From Bacteroidota bacterium (lineage in GTDB: Bacteria; Bacteroidota; Bacteroidia; Chitinophagales; Chitinophagaceae): a stretch of 64,000 nucleotides of DNA. The notes beneath the pieces are model-generated. The model did no database searches. It was not told the DNA's origin and saw nothing but the letters and a program-made list of their open reading frames with translations. The position numbers and the translations under genes are program-made. This document shows, piece after piece, positions 54,672 through 63,181 of this stretch. The stretch covers positions 310,001 through 374,000 of the forward strand of contig JAIUNV010000003.1 of NCBI GenBank assembly GCA_020161435.1, given 5' to 3'. The number at the start of each line of letters is the position of its first letter. Position 1 is the stretch's first letter.

Positions 54672-57584
54672 TTACATCACCACATTAATCATCCTGCCCT
54701 TTACAAAAATGAACTTCTTGGGCGTTTTGCCTTCGAGCCATTTTTGTACCACTTCGTTGGCGAGGGTGGCGGCTTCGGCTGCTGCCTGATCGGCATCGGC
54801 GGGCAGCATAAGGGTGGTGCGCAGTTTGCCATTTACACTCACCGGATACTCCTTGGTGCTCTCCAGCACATGTGCCGGATTGAATACCGGGAATGTGGCA
54901 TCCAACACACTGTCGGTGTGGCCTAACGCACTATAGAGTTCTGCAGCCATGTGCGGCGCATAGGGTGCCAGCAAAATAGCCAGCGGCTCCAATATGGCAG
55001 CCTTACGGCATTTCAAATCGTTGAGTTCATTTACACATACCATCAACGCACTTACCACCGTGTTGAAGCTGAAGCGTTCAATGTCTTCTTCTACTTTCTT
55101 AATGGTTTTGTGCAGCACTTTCAACTCATCGGCGGTGGGTTCATCTTGCGTAACCTGCAGGCCTTTCACTTCATCAAAATACAGGCGCCACAGTTTTTTC
55201 AAAAAGCGGTGTACGCCTTCGATGCCTTTGGTATCCCATGGTTTGCTCACTTCCACCGGACCGAGGAACATCTCGTACATGCGGAAAGTATCGGCACCAA
55301 ACTTATGTACGAGGTCGTCGGGGTTTACGGTGTTGAACTTCGACTTCGACATTTTTTCTACAACGCTTGAAGTGAAGAAATCCGGACTTGAAACATTTAT
55401 TACTTCTGTCTTTTCTTCATTCCAGCTCCACCACAATCCCTTATAGAAAAATGCCTCTGATGTGATGAACACACAATTCAATCGAGCTGGATACTTTGAG
55501 ACTGCAATTTCAACATCCATTTTATTCCTCGTTTGATTTTGCATATTCACATTTACTACATCAATCGGAATCTTATACTCTGCATAATATTCACGGTTAT
55601 CTTCTGTTACAAACTCAGCTGAATACAACTGTAATTCTGGTTCTTCGAGACTAAATGGAGGTAATCCTGGAATAATTACAGTATTACTTCTTCCTAGTGG
55701 ATTTATATCATCCTTACTGAATTTTCGTATGTATGCCACTTGAGAAACACCCTGAATCATCCCCTGATTCAGCAACTTCTTAAACGGTTCATCAAAACCA
55801 ATATAGCCAAGGTCGTACAGCACTTTGGTCCACATGCGGCTGTACAGCAAGTGGCCAACAGCATGCTCGGTACCGCCTACATACAAGTCTACCTGATTCC
55901 AGTAGTCGCTTACTGCACGGTTGCAAAATTCAGCCTCGTTGTGCGGATCCATGTAGCGCAAAAAATACCACGATGAACCAGCGTAGCCGGGCATGGTAGA
56001 GGTTTCGCGTTTTCCTTCCGGTGTATTCACCCATTCGGCAATGTTGGCCAGCGGGCCTTCGCCTTCGGGGCCGGGGCCATATTTTTCTACATGTGGCAAG
56101 TTGAGTGGCAATGCCGTTTCGGGCATGGCAGTGGGTACTCCGTCATTCCACAAAATAGGGAATGGCTCGCCCCAGTAGCGCTGACGGCTAAAGCCGGCGT
56201 CACGCATTTTGTAATTTACTTTTCGCTTGCCGATGCCCAGTTCTTCCAGTTTATCGTTGGCCACCGCAATGGCATCTTTCATGAGCAAGCCCGTGAGAAA
56301 GCCGCTGTTTTCCAGCACGGCATCTTTGGTGGGGTTGGCTTCCTGACCATTAAAATGCTTACCAATAATATTGGTGATGGGAATATTGAAATGCTGTGCA
56401 AATTTAAAATCACGTTCGTCGCCGCAGGGCACCGCCATAATTGCACCTGTGCCATAGCCAGCCAATACATACTCCGCTATGTAAATGGGAATTTCAACGC
56501 CGTTAAACGGATTAATAGCATAGCCACCCGTAAAACATCCCGTTATTTGTTTCACTTCCGCCTGGCGTTCTCTGTCGCTGCGGCTTTTTACATAGGCCAC
56601 GTAGTTGTCTACCGCTTCGGCTTGTTCGGACGATTTTATTTGGTTCACCAATTCCAACTCGGGTGCTATCACCATAAAATCAACCCCGAAAATGGTATCG
56701 GGCCGGGTGGTGTACACTTTCAGTTTTTGGTCGGATCCTTTAATGGCAAAATCAATTTCAGCGCCTTCGCTGCGGCCAATCCAGTTGCGTTGCATTTCTT
56801 TCATGCTATCGCTAAAGTCTACCCGGTTGAGGCCTTCCAGCAATCTGTCGGCATAGGCCGTAATGCGCAAATACCATTGGCGCATTTTCTTTTTAATCAC
56901 AGGGTGTCCGCCACGTTCGCTTACACCATTCACCACTTCATCGTTGGCCAGCACGGTGCCCAAGGCTTCGCACCAGTTTACTTCGCCGTAGGCAGAAAAT
57001 GCCAGGCGGCGTTTCATGAGCCATTCTTCTTTTTCGGCTACAGAAAAAGCCTGCCACTCGGCAGCGGTAAAATGTTTGCTGCCACTGGTTTCATATTTCG
57101 CAATCAGTTCGGCTATGGGCCTTGCTTTTTGTTGTGTATTGCAGAAATAGCTATTGTACAAATCCAGAAAAATCTTCTGCGTCCATTTGTAATACTCCGG
57201 CTTGCTGGTGTTTACCTCACGGTCCCAGTCGTAGCAAAAACCAATCTTATCGAGCTGTGCCCTAAAGTTGTTGATGTTTTGCTCGGTGCTTACGGCAGGG
57301 TGTACGCCATGCTCCAGTGCATATTGCTCAGCAGGCAGGCCAAAAGCATCGTAGCCCATGGGGTGCAGCACATTGTAGCCTTTCAGGCGTTTGTAGCGGC
57401 TGAAAATATCGCTGGCAATGTAGCCGAGCGGATGGCCCACATGCAGGCCGGCACCGCTGGGGTACGGAAACATATCGAGCACATAATACTTGGGCTTGCT
57501 GCTGTTGTTGGGCACCTGATACGCTTTGGTATCATTCCACTGCTGTTGCCATTTTTTTTCAATGGCGTTGAAGTTGTATTCCAT
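54672..57584 (-). CDS. leuS: Leucyl-tRNA synthetase
   Basis: LeuS charges tRNA-Leu. The 970-residue class I enzyme has the HIGH-type motif (SGAGLHVGHPLGY, near residue 50), the tRNA-binding and editing domains (RPDTIFGVDFMVIAPE), SSWYFLRYMDPHN, the KMSKS motif (VVEKMSKSKFN, near 745) and the C-terminal anticodon-binding region. Start at ATG 57584 (MEYNFNAIEKKWQQQW). Residues about 613-740, just before KMSKS, are encoded by a strongly AT-rich stretch and lack the sequence I expect for Bacteroidota LeuRS there, which suggests a replaced leucine-specific domain. Confidence 0.96.
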   Translation of the reverse strand: MEYNFNAIEKKWQQQWNDTKAYQVPNNSSKPKYYVLDMFPYPSGAGLHVGHPLGYIASDIFSRYKRLKGYNVLHPMGYDAFGLPAEQYALEHGVHPAVSTEQNINNFRAQLDKIGFCYDWDREVNTSKPEYYKWTQKIFLDLYNSYFCNTQQKARPIAELIAKYETSGSKHFTAAEWQAFSVAEKEEWLMKRRLAFSAYGEVNWCEALGTVLANDEVVNGVSERGGHPVIKKKMRQWYLRITAYADRLLEGLNRVDFSDSMKEMQRNWIGRSEGAEIDFAIKGSDQKLKVYTTRPDTIFGVDFMVIAPELELVNQIKSSEQAEAVDNYVAYVKSRSDRERQAEVKQITGCFTGGYAINPFNGVEIPIYIAEYVLAGYGTGAIMAVPCGDERDFKFAQHFNIPITNIIGKHFNGQEANPTKDAVLENSGFLTGLLMKDAIAVANDKLEELGIGKRKVNYKMRDAGFSRQRYWGEPFPILWNDGVPTAMPETALPLNLPHVEKYGPGPEGEGPLANIAEWVNTPEGKRETSTMPGYAGSSWYFLRYMDPHNEAEFCNRAVSDYWNQVDLYVGGTEHAVGHLLYSRMWTKVLYDLGYIGFDEPFKKLLNQGMIQGVSQVAYIRKFSKDDINPLGRSNTVIIPGLPPFSLEEPELQLYSAEFVTEDNREYYAEYKIPIDVVNVNMQNQTRNKMDVEIAVSKYPARLNCVFITSEAFFYKGLWWSWNEEKTEVINVSSPDFFTSSVVEKMSKSKFNTVNPDDLVHKFGADTFRMYEMFLGPVEVSKPWDTKGIEGVHRFLKKLWRLYFDEVKGLQVTQDEPTADELKVLHKTIKKVEEDIERFSFNTVVSALMVCVNELNDLKCRKAAILEPLAILLAPYAPHMAAELYSALGHTDSVLDATFPVFNPAHVLESTKEYPVSVNGKLRTTLMLPADADQAAAEAATLANEVVQKWLEGKTPKKFIFVKGRMINVVM
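55365..55745 (-). other. AT-rich mosaic patch within leuS
   Basis: About 36 percent GC by hand count over 55381-55740 against about 52-55 percent in the flanking leuS sequence. It encodes the region of the leucine-specific domain between the editing domain and KMSKS (for example FVTEDNREYYAEYKIPIDVV and LWWSWNEEKTEVINVSSPDF). The frame is intact. It looks like a recombined segment. Confidence 0.65.
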
Positions 57585-57862
57585 GAGTAACACCCTTGGG
57601 GTTATGGTTTCAAAAAAATGTGTGCATGGAGAAATCCGCTGTCGGCAGCAGTTGCTGCGTGGTTGGTTTTTCGCATGGGCGGTTCCTGTTAAAAGCCTGT
57701 TATTGGCTTTCCATCTTTTCTATGGCAGGGCAATAGTGCCCGGCCGCAATCGTTTAAAACAGGAGCGCAAAAATAAGGAAAGGCTTATTCCGTTATTTTT
57801 GTCCGGTTCACAAGGCTGAAACTTTGCTTCGGCATTACTAACTCCACATACAACAAACGCTT
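57585..57862. other. Intergenic region between leuS and ftsX
   Basis: A 278-nt gap between divergent genes. It holds the ftsX promoter candidate at 57798-57826 and must hold the leuS promoter. No gene, hairpin or periodic repeat is seen. Confidence 0.5.
57798..57826 (+). promoter_or_regulatory. Bacteroidota-type promoter of ftsX
   Basis: TTTG (57798-57801), 17-nt spacer, AAACTTTG (57819-57826), a near-consensus -7 box. The ftsX start lies 37 nt downstream. Confidence 0.5.
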
Positions 57863-58732
57863 ATGTCTCAAGTAGGGAAAATGGGTACCCGCAAAGGCCG
57901 CACATCATACGCCATGGCTATTGTAGGTGTATCGCTGGTTTTGATTTTGATGGGTGTACTGGGCTGGATTGGCATCAACTATACCAAGCTGGCCGATTAT
58001 TTCCGTGAAAGTGTACCCGTGCAGGTGTTTCTCCGCGAAACCACTACCGAAGCCGAAAAAGATGCGCTGGTAGCCCAGGTAAAAGGCCTGCCTTACATTA
58101 AAGCCTACACCTACAAAGACAAAACCACGGCCATGAAAGAGTGGCAGGCCATGGGCAACGAAGATTTTACGCAGTTTATTGATACCAATATTTTGCCCCG
58201 CAGTATTGAAATGAACCTGAAAAGCCAGTATGTGGTGGCCGATACCCTCAAAAAAATTGAAGGCATTTTTAAAGCCAGCCCTTACGTAACCGATATTAAG
58301 TACCCGCAGAATGTGGTGGGCAATATGACCATCCTGTCGAAAATTGGTTTTGCCCTGCTGGCCGTAGCACTGGTGCTGGCCGTGGTGGTTATCGTCCTCA
58401 TCGACAATACCATTCGCCTGGCCATGTTCAGCAACCGTTTCCTCATTAAAACCATGCAAATGGTGGGCGCCACCCGTGGCTTTATTGCCCGGCCGCTCAA
58501 CATACGGGCCATCATCAACGGCAGCATTGCCGGGGGCATTGCCATTGTAGTGTGTGGCATTATACTGGTTACCCTCGAAGGCTGGGTACCCGAACTAAAA
58601 GCCGTACACGATACCGGCCTGCTGCTATTGCTGGCGCTGAGCCTGCTCGTATTGGGCGTGGCCATCAGCCTCTTCAGCACCCACCGCAGTGTGGTAAAAT
58701 ACCTGAAGATGAAGCTGGATGATTTGTATTAG
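57863..58732 (+). CDS. ftsX: Cell division protein FtsX
   Basis: FtsX is the membrane part of the FtsEX complex, which activates peptidoglycan hydrolases at the division site. The 289-residue protein has an N-terminal helix (SYAMAIVGVSLVLILMGVLG), an extracellular PCD loop (about residues 45-165, VPVQVFLRETTTEAEKDALV) and three more helices in an FtsX permease domain (FLIKTMQMVGATRGFIARPL is the family hallmark). ftsE is not adjacent, which is usual in Bacteroidota. DUF3098 and uppP follow on the same strand. Confidence 0.93.
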   Translation: MSQVGKMGTRKGRTSYAMAIVGVSLVLILMGVLGWIGINYTKLADYFRESVPVQVFLRETTTEAEKDALVAQVKGLPYIKAYTYKDKTTAMKEWQAMGNEDFTQFIDTNILPRSIEMNLKSQYVVADTLKKIEGIFKASPYVTDIKYPQNVVGNMTILSKIGFALLAVALVLAVVVIVLIDNTIRLAMFSNRFLIKTMQMVGATRGFIARPLNIRAIINGSIAGGIAIVVCGIILVTLEGWVPELKAVHDTGLLLLLALSLLVLGVAISLFSTHRSVVKYLKMKLDDLY

Positions 58733-58736
58733 CATA

Positions 58737-58843
58737 GTTGATAGTCGATGGTTGGTGGTTGATAGTGAATACCATTTCCGCTGATTGAACGTGTGAACAC
58801 GTCAACACGTCAACTCGTAAACTTGCTATCTCGCCAACTTTCC
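58737..58843 (+). repeat. Composite 7-bp then 8-bp periodic micro-repeat between ftsX and the DUF3098 gene
   Basis: Heptamers GTTGATA, GTCGATG, GTTGGTG, GTTGATA, GTGAATA (58737-58771) are followed by octamers AACGTGTG, AACACGTC, AACACGTC, AACTCGTA, AACTTGCT, ATCTCGCC, AACTTTCC (58788-58843). It almost fills the intergenic gap. Confidence 0.7.
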
Positions 58844-58881
58844 CCGTTTTCCTTTACTTTGCCCCTCTAACATTTGAACGC

Positions 58882-59136
58882 ATGTCTACTAAAAAAGATA
58901 ACAAGCAACACAGTGTGGTAGACCACACCCCGCTTTTTGGCAAAAAGAACTTTCTGCTCATGCTGCTGGGTGGGGTGATTATTGCAGCCGGCATGCTGGT
59001 AATGGCCGGTGGCAAAAGCGCCGACCCTACTGTTTTCAACGACAAAGAAGTGTACAGCACCCTGCGCATTACCGTAGCACCCATCCTCATTTTGCTGGGC
59101 CTGGTGGTAGAAGTGTACGCCATCTTCAAAAAATAA
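58882..59136 (+). CDS. DUF3098 family small membrane protein
   Basis: An 84-residue protein with two membrane helices (NFLLMLLGGVIIAAGMLVMA; TLRITVAPILILLGLVVEVY) joined by GGKSADPTVFNDKEVYS, the DUF3098 pattern. It lies between ftsX and uppP, a conserved order in Bacteroidota, so a role in the envelope or division is plausible. Its biochemical function is unknown. Confidence 0.86.
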   Translation: MSTKKDNKQHSVVDHTPLFGKKNFLLMLLGGVIIAAGMLVMAGGKSADPTVFNDKEVYSTLRITVAPILILLGLVVEVYAIFKK

Positions 59137-59154
59137 TTTTTCGGAACCACTTTG

Positions 59155-59181
59155 AAAGGAACCCTCAGCGGTTCCTTTTTT
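59155..59181 (+). terminator. Intrinsic terminator between the DUF3098 gene and uppP
   Basis: AAAGGAACC and GGTTCCTTT form a 9-bp stem with a 6-nt loop, followed by a T-rich tail. A TACACTTG box follows at 59185-59192, just before uppP, so uppP can start its own transcript. Confidence 0.8.
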
Positions 59182-59196
59182 ATTTACACTTGCCGC

Positions 59197-60018
59197 ATGG
59201 ACGTATTTCAAGCCATCATTATTGCCATTGTAGAAGGCCTGACCGAATACCTGCCTGTGAGCAGCACCGGCCACATGATTATTGCCGAACGCCTGTTGGG
59301 TGTGGAGAGCACCAACTTCACCAAAATATTTACCGTGGCCATACAGCTGGGCGCCATCTTGAGTGTACTGGTGCTGTACTGGAAAAGATTCATCGACGTA
59401 AAGCATTGGCAGTTTTATGCCAAGCTGGTCGTGGCCGTTATTCCGGCGTTGCTGCTGGGCAAATTGTTTTCCGAAAAAATTGATGCCCTGCTCGAAAGCC
59501 CCCTCACTGTAGCCATTGCGCTGCTGCTGGGTGGCGTGGTGCTTATTGTGATTGATAAGGCATTTAAAACACCGAAGATTAAAGAAGAAGAACAAATCAG
59601 TTTTGGCAAGGCCTTCATCATTGGCCTTTGGCAATGCCTGGCCATGATACCCGGTGTAAGCCGCAGCGCTGCCAGCATCATTGGTGGTATGCAGCAAAAA
59701 CTTACCCGCAGTTTGGCGGCCGAATTTTCATTCTTTCTGGCCGTGCCTACCATGGCGGCAGCTACCGGCTATTCGTTGTTTTTGAAAGACTGGGAAGAAA
59801 ACGGCGTGGCCGTAAAAGGCTACGAAATTATTATGAGCAGTACGCAAAACGTACAGGCATTTGTGCTGGGCAATGTGGTGGCGTTTATTGTAGCACTGCT
59901 GGCCATCAAATTCTTTATTGGCTTTTTGCAAAAGCATGGCTTTCGCCTGTTTGGCTGGTACCGTATTGTAGCAGGTATAGTATTGCTGGTGTTGCTGTGG
60001 ACGGGCTACCTGAAATAG
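59197..60018 (+). CDS. uppP: Undecaprenyl-diphosphatase
   Basis: UppP (BacA) dephosphorylates undecaprenyl diphosphate to recycle the lipid carrier for peptidoglycan synthesis. The 273-residue membrane protein shows the two catalytic motifs [19 protein letters not shown] and [14 protein letters not shown], with about eight helices. ATG 59197 matches the usual start; the frame extends upstream to 59152 through the terminator hairpin and is not used. A candidate -7 box ends 4 nt before the start. Confidence 0.95.
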   Translation: MDVFQAIIIAIVEGLTEYLPVSSTGHMIIAERLLGVESTNFTKIFTVAIQLGAILSVLVLYWKRFIDVKHWQFYAKLVVAVIPALLLGKLFSEKIDALLESPLTVAIALLLGGVVLIVIDKAFKTPKIKEEEQISFGKAFIIGLWQCLAMIPGVSRSAASIIGGMQQKLTRSLAAEFSFFLAVPTMAAATGYSLFLKDWEENGVAVKGYEIIMSSTQNVQAFVLGNVVAFIVALLAIKFFIGFLQKHGFRLFGWYRIVAGIVLLVLLWTGYLK

Positions 60019-60115
60019 TTGGTGGCAGTAAACTGAACTGCCATCGGCAATGCGTGTATATGCTTTTCGATGTATGTATTGAATCGATAGCATGCATCCG
60101 TCTTAACTGCATTCC

Positions 60116-60129
60116 TATCAACTATCAAC
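60116..60129 (-). repeat. Two-unit 7-bp micro-repeat between uppP and the MFS gene
   Basis: On the minus strand GTTGATA-GTTGATA, the same unit as in the array at 58737-58771. The rest of the 202-nt gap shows no gene. Confidence 0.45.
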
Positions 60130-60220
60130 CAATCCCGAACATCTTTACTGCAGACATTTTACTACTTGTTGTCGCATTCAAAAAAAGTCCTATTTTTTCC
60201 GCTGCTAAACCTGCCACCGC

Positions 60221-61537
60221 ATGCAAACAGCTCCCAAAAAAGTAGTGAACGCCTGGGCCATGTACGATTGGGCCAACAGCGTATACAACCTGGTTATTAC
60301 GTCTACCATGTTTCCGGCCTATTACGAGGAGGTAACCAAGGGGGCCGATGGCAGCAATGAAGTACAACTGTTGGGCAGAACCTTTGTGAATAACGCTTTG
60401 TACAACTATGCTCTCGGTTTCGCCTTTCTGATTGTAGCGCTGCTGTCGCCCATTCTATCATCCATCGCCGATTACAAGGGCAACAAAAAATCGTTCCTCC
60501 GCTTTTTTAGCACCATTGGCAGCATTGCCTGCAGTGGCTTGTATTTTTTTGATGGCGATCATGTGGGCTTTGGCATTGCCCTGGTAATAGTGGCCTGCAT
60601 TGGCTACTGGAGCAGCCTGGTATTTTACAACTCATACCTGCCCGAAATAGCGGCCGAAAAAGACCGCGACCGCGTCAGCGCCAAAGGTTTTTCCATGGGC
60701 TATATCGGCAGTGTGTTGCTGCAAATTATTTGCTTTGTATTGCTGTTTAAAAAAGAATGGTTTGGCCTGAGCACTGCCGGGCAATCATTACAAATATCCT
60801 TTTTGCTGGTAGGTATTTGGTGGCTGGCCTTTTCGCAAATTCCATTAACCATTTTACCTAAGGGTACACCTAGTGCCAACCGCCCCAACCACAATGTGTT
60901 TACCAATGGTTTTATTGAGCTCCGCAAAGTGTGGCATCAGCTGGCCGCCATGAAAATGCTGAAGCGATTTTTGCTGGCGTTCTTCTTTTACAACATGGGC
61001 GTTCAAACCGTCATGCTGGCGGCTACGCTTTACGGAAAAAGCGAACTGGCTATTCCTACCGATAATTTAATCATTGCCATTTTACTGATTCAGTTAGTGG
61101 CTATACCGGGAGCATTGCTCATGTCAAAATTATCGGCCAAAATTGGGAATATTCAAACACTCATGGTAGCCGTAGTAGTATGGATTGGCTGCTGTATTGC
61201 CGGCTACATGATTCCTAAAGGTGGCATCAACGAATTTTATATGCTGGCCGCTGTGGTAGGTTTTGTAATGGGCGGCATTCAATCGCTCAGCCGCAGCACC
61301 TACGCCAAGCTTATGCCCGAAACCAAAGACACCACTTCCTTCTTTAGCTTCTTTGATGTAACAGAAAAAATTGCTATTGTGATTGGCATGTTTAGCTTTG
61401 GCTTTATTACAGAATTAGCGGGTGGTTCGCAGCGCAATTCTGTATTGGCATTAATGGTCTTTTTCATTATTGGTTTGTTGCTGCTTTGGTACACTGCAGC
61501 TGCAAAAAAGCAAACTCCAGCTCATGAAACTGCATAG
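60221..61537 (+). CDS. MFS transporter, Atg22/UMF1 type
   Basis: A 438-residue membrane protein with about twelve helices. The opening NAWAMYDWANSVYNLVITST is the hallmark of the Atg22/UMF1 branch of the major facilitator superfamily. The fungal member exports amino acids from the vacuole; bacterial substrates are unknown. The next gene starts 14 nt before this one ends, implying cotranscription and coupled translation. Confidence 0.9.
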   Translation: MQTAPKKVVNAWAMYDWANSVYNLVITSTMFPAYYEEVTKGADGSNEVQLLGRTFVNNALYNYALGFAFLIVALLSPILSSIADYKGNKKSFLRFFSTIGSIACSGLYFFDGDHVGFGIALVIVACIGYWSSLVFYNSYLPEIAAEKDRDRVSAKGFSMGYIGSVLLQIICFVLLFKKEWFGLSTAGQSLQISFLLVGIWWLAFSQIPLTILPKGTPSANRPNHNVFTNGFIELRKVWHQLAAMKMLKRFLLAFFFYNMGVQTVMLAATLYGKSELAIPTDNLIIAILLIQLVAIPGALLMSKLSAKIGNIQTLMVAVVVWIGCCIAGYMIPKGGINEFYMLAAVVGFVMGGIQSLSRSTYAKLMPETKDTTSFFSFFDVTEKIAIVIGMFSFGFITELAGGSQRNSVLALMVFFIIGLLLLWYTAAAKKQTPAHETA

Positions 61538-62384
61538 CATCAATACCGGTTATTTTAAACTTGATGGCGGCGCCATGTTTGGCGTAGTGCCCAAAGTAAT
61601 GTGGCAAAAACTCAACCCGCCCGATGACAATAACCTGTGCAACTGGGCTATGCGTTGCCTGCTGATAGATACCGGCGCCCGACGCATACTTGTTGATACC
61701 GGCATTGGCGACAAACAGGATGCGAAATTTTTCGGGCATTATTACCTCAATGGCCACGATACCCTGCACAATAGTTTGCAGCAGTTGGGCTATAACGCAT
61801 CAGACATTACAGATGTTCTCCATACCCACCTGCATTTCGATCATTGCGGTGGCACCATTGTAAGAAATGGTGATGCGCTGCAAACAGCTTTTCCCAATGC
61901 TACGCTGTGGAGCAACGAACGCCACTGGCGCTGGGCCACGCAACCCAACGACCGGGAGAAGGCTTCTTTTCTGAAAGAAAATATTTTACCTATCGAAGCC
62001 AGCGGCAAACTGCGTTTTGTACCTGTGGCAGAAGAAGGTACCGTGCCTTTTGATGATGTGCCCGGCATCAGTGTTCGCTTTGCTTTTGGCCACACCGATG
62101 CCATGATGCTGCCGCAAATAAAGATTGGTGATAAAACAGTAGTGTACATGGCCGACCTGCTGCCATCGCCTGCACACATACCACTGCCGTATGTAATGGC
62201 GTATGATATGTTTCCACTCATTACCCTGCAAGAGAAAAAACGTTTTCTGGAAGAAGCCGTGGACAACAATTATATCCTCTATTTTGAACACGACCCCAGC
62301 GTAGAATGCTGCACATTGGTACGTACAGAAAAAGGCATCCGTGCCGATAAAACGGGTACGCTGCAAGCAATGCTCAGCGTTTAA
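61524..62384 (+). CDS. Metallo-beta-lactamase fold hydrolase
   Basis: A 286-residue enzyme with the zinc motif HTHLHFDHCGG (HxHxDH), downstream metal ligands at FAFGHTDAMM and VVYMADLLPS, and LYFEHDPSVECC at the C-terminus. The layout fits the quorum-quenching lactonase/N-acyl hydrolase-like branch, but the substrate is not readable. ATG 61524 lies inside the end of the MFS gene; the frame opens earlier but the homologous part starts MKLHSINTGYFKLDGG. Confidence 0.88.
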   Translation: MKLHSINTGYFKLDGGAMFGVVPKVMWQKLNPPDDNNLCNWAMRCLLIDTGARRILVDTGIGDKQDAKFFGHYYLNGHDTLHNSLQQLGYNASDITDVLHTHLHFDHCGGTIVRNGDALQTAFPNATLWSNERHWRWATQPNDREKASFLKENILPIEASGKLRFVPVAEEGTVPFDDVPGISVRFAFGHTDAMMLPQIKIGDKTVVYMADLLPSPAHIPLPYVMAYDMFPLITLQEKKRFLEEAVDNNYILYFEHDPSVECCTLVRTEKGIRADKTGTLQAMLSV

Positions 62385-62389
62385 AAAAA

Positions 62390-63181
62390 CTAACGGATAT
62401 CTATTAACGATGTCAATGGGTAGCGCAGGTTGTAGTAGCTCATCATGTCTACCTTAATGCTGCCAACTGTAATGGGTGATTCAATACGAACCGGCAGGCG
62501 GTTACCATCATCGGTTACCCATACGGTCATTTTTTCACCGCCTTCAAAAATGCTTCCCTTCAGCAGCAGTGGCTTAAACTTAATACAACGAAATTTTCCG
62601 TAGCGGGTTTTAATCGTTTCCTTACCGAGGTAGCGTACATACATGTTGTACACTTTATTATCTAAAAACAAATCGAAGGGCAACATTTCGCCGGGCTTGA
62701 GCTTATTAAAATCCATGTTGCGGGCCAGGTATACTTCGCTGAGCACATCTTGTGCACATGAGGGTATTGTAAATACACCTTGGTTAGTAACGGCCGTTTT
62801 TTTATCGTGGTAAAAGGTTACGTTTTCATAAATTTTATAGCCGCCTTCATCCACATTGCGAATGAATTTTTGCGGCAATAACGTAGCTGTATCTATGTAG
62901 GTTTCATAGCGGTCGCGTACCCGGTATATCCAGTCGTAGCTGCTAAGGGTACTGCCATCGGCCACTACATGATAAGCAGGCTTATTGTTGAGCATACTGA
63001 GTGTAGCAGTAAATGACACATTGCCCGCATGTACCCACAACCCGGCTACGGTGTAGTACACATGAAAAATAACTTTTTCGCCATGCTTAAAGGCCTTGTT
63101 CTTGGTATTGCAAGACCCTTCCGTACTGGCTTTGGGTGCAAATGCCAGCAACAATATCCCTGCTATCAACAATTTCTTCAT
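62390..63181 (-). CDS. DUF3108 domain secreted protein
   Basis: A 263-residue exported protein with a signal peptide (MKKLLIAGILLLAFAPKAST) and the DUF3108 beta-rich domain (GEKVIFHVYYTVAGLWVHAG; YDWIYRVRDRYETYIDTATL; KPLLLKGSIFEGGEKMTVWV). The family is common in Bacteroidota and Proteobacteria and has no known activity. Its start overlaps the upstream gene by 4 nt (ATGA), so the two are coupled. Confidence 0.87.
   Translation of the reverse strand: MKKLLIAGILLLAFAPKASTEGSCNTKNKAFKHGEKVIFHVYYTVAGLWVHAGNVSFTATLSMLNNKPAYHVVADGSTLSSYDWIYRVRDRYETYIDTATLLPQKFIRNVDEGGYKIYENVTFYHDKKTAVTNQGVFTIPSCAQDVLSEVYLARNMDFNKLKPGEMLPFDLFLDNKVYNMYVRYLGKETIKTRYGKFRCIKFKPLLLKGSIFEGGEKMTVWVTDDGNRLPVRIESPITVGSIKVDMMSYYNLRYPLTSLIDIR

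Noticed and set aside
56091..57590. A 499-codon open frame opposite leuS
   Set aside because: Antisense to leuS with no recognisable motif; leuS is unambiguous.
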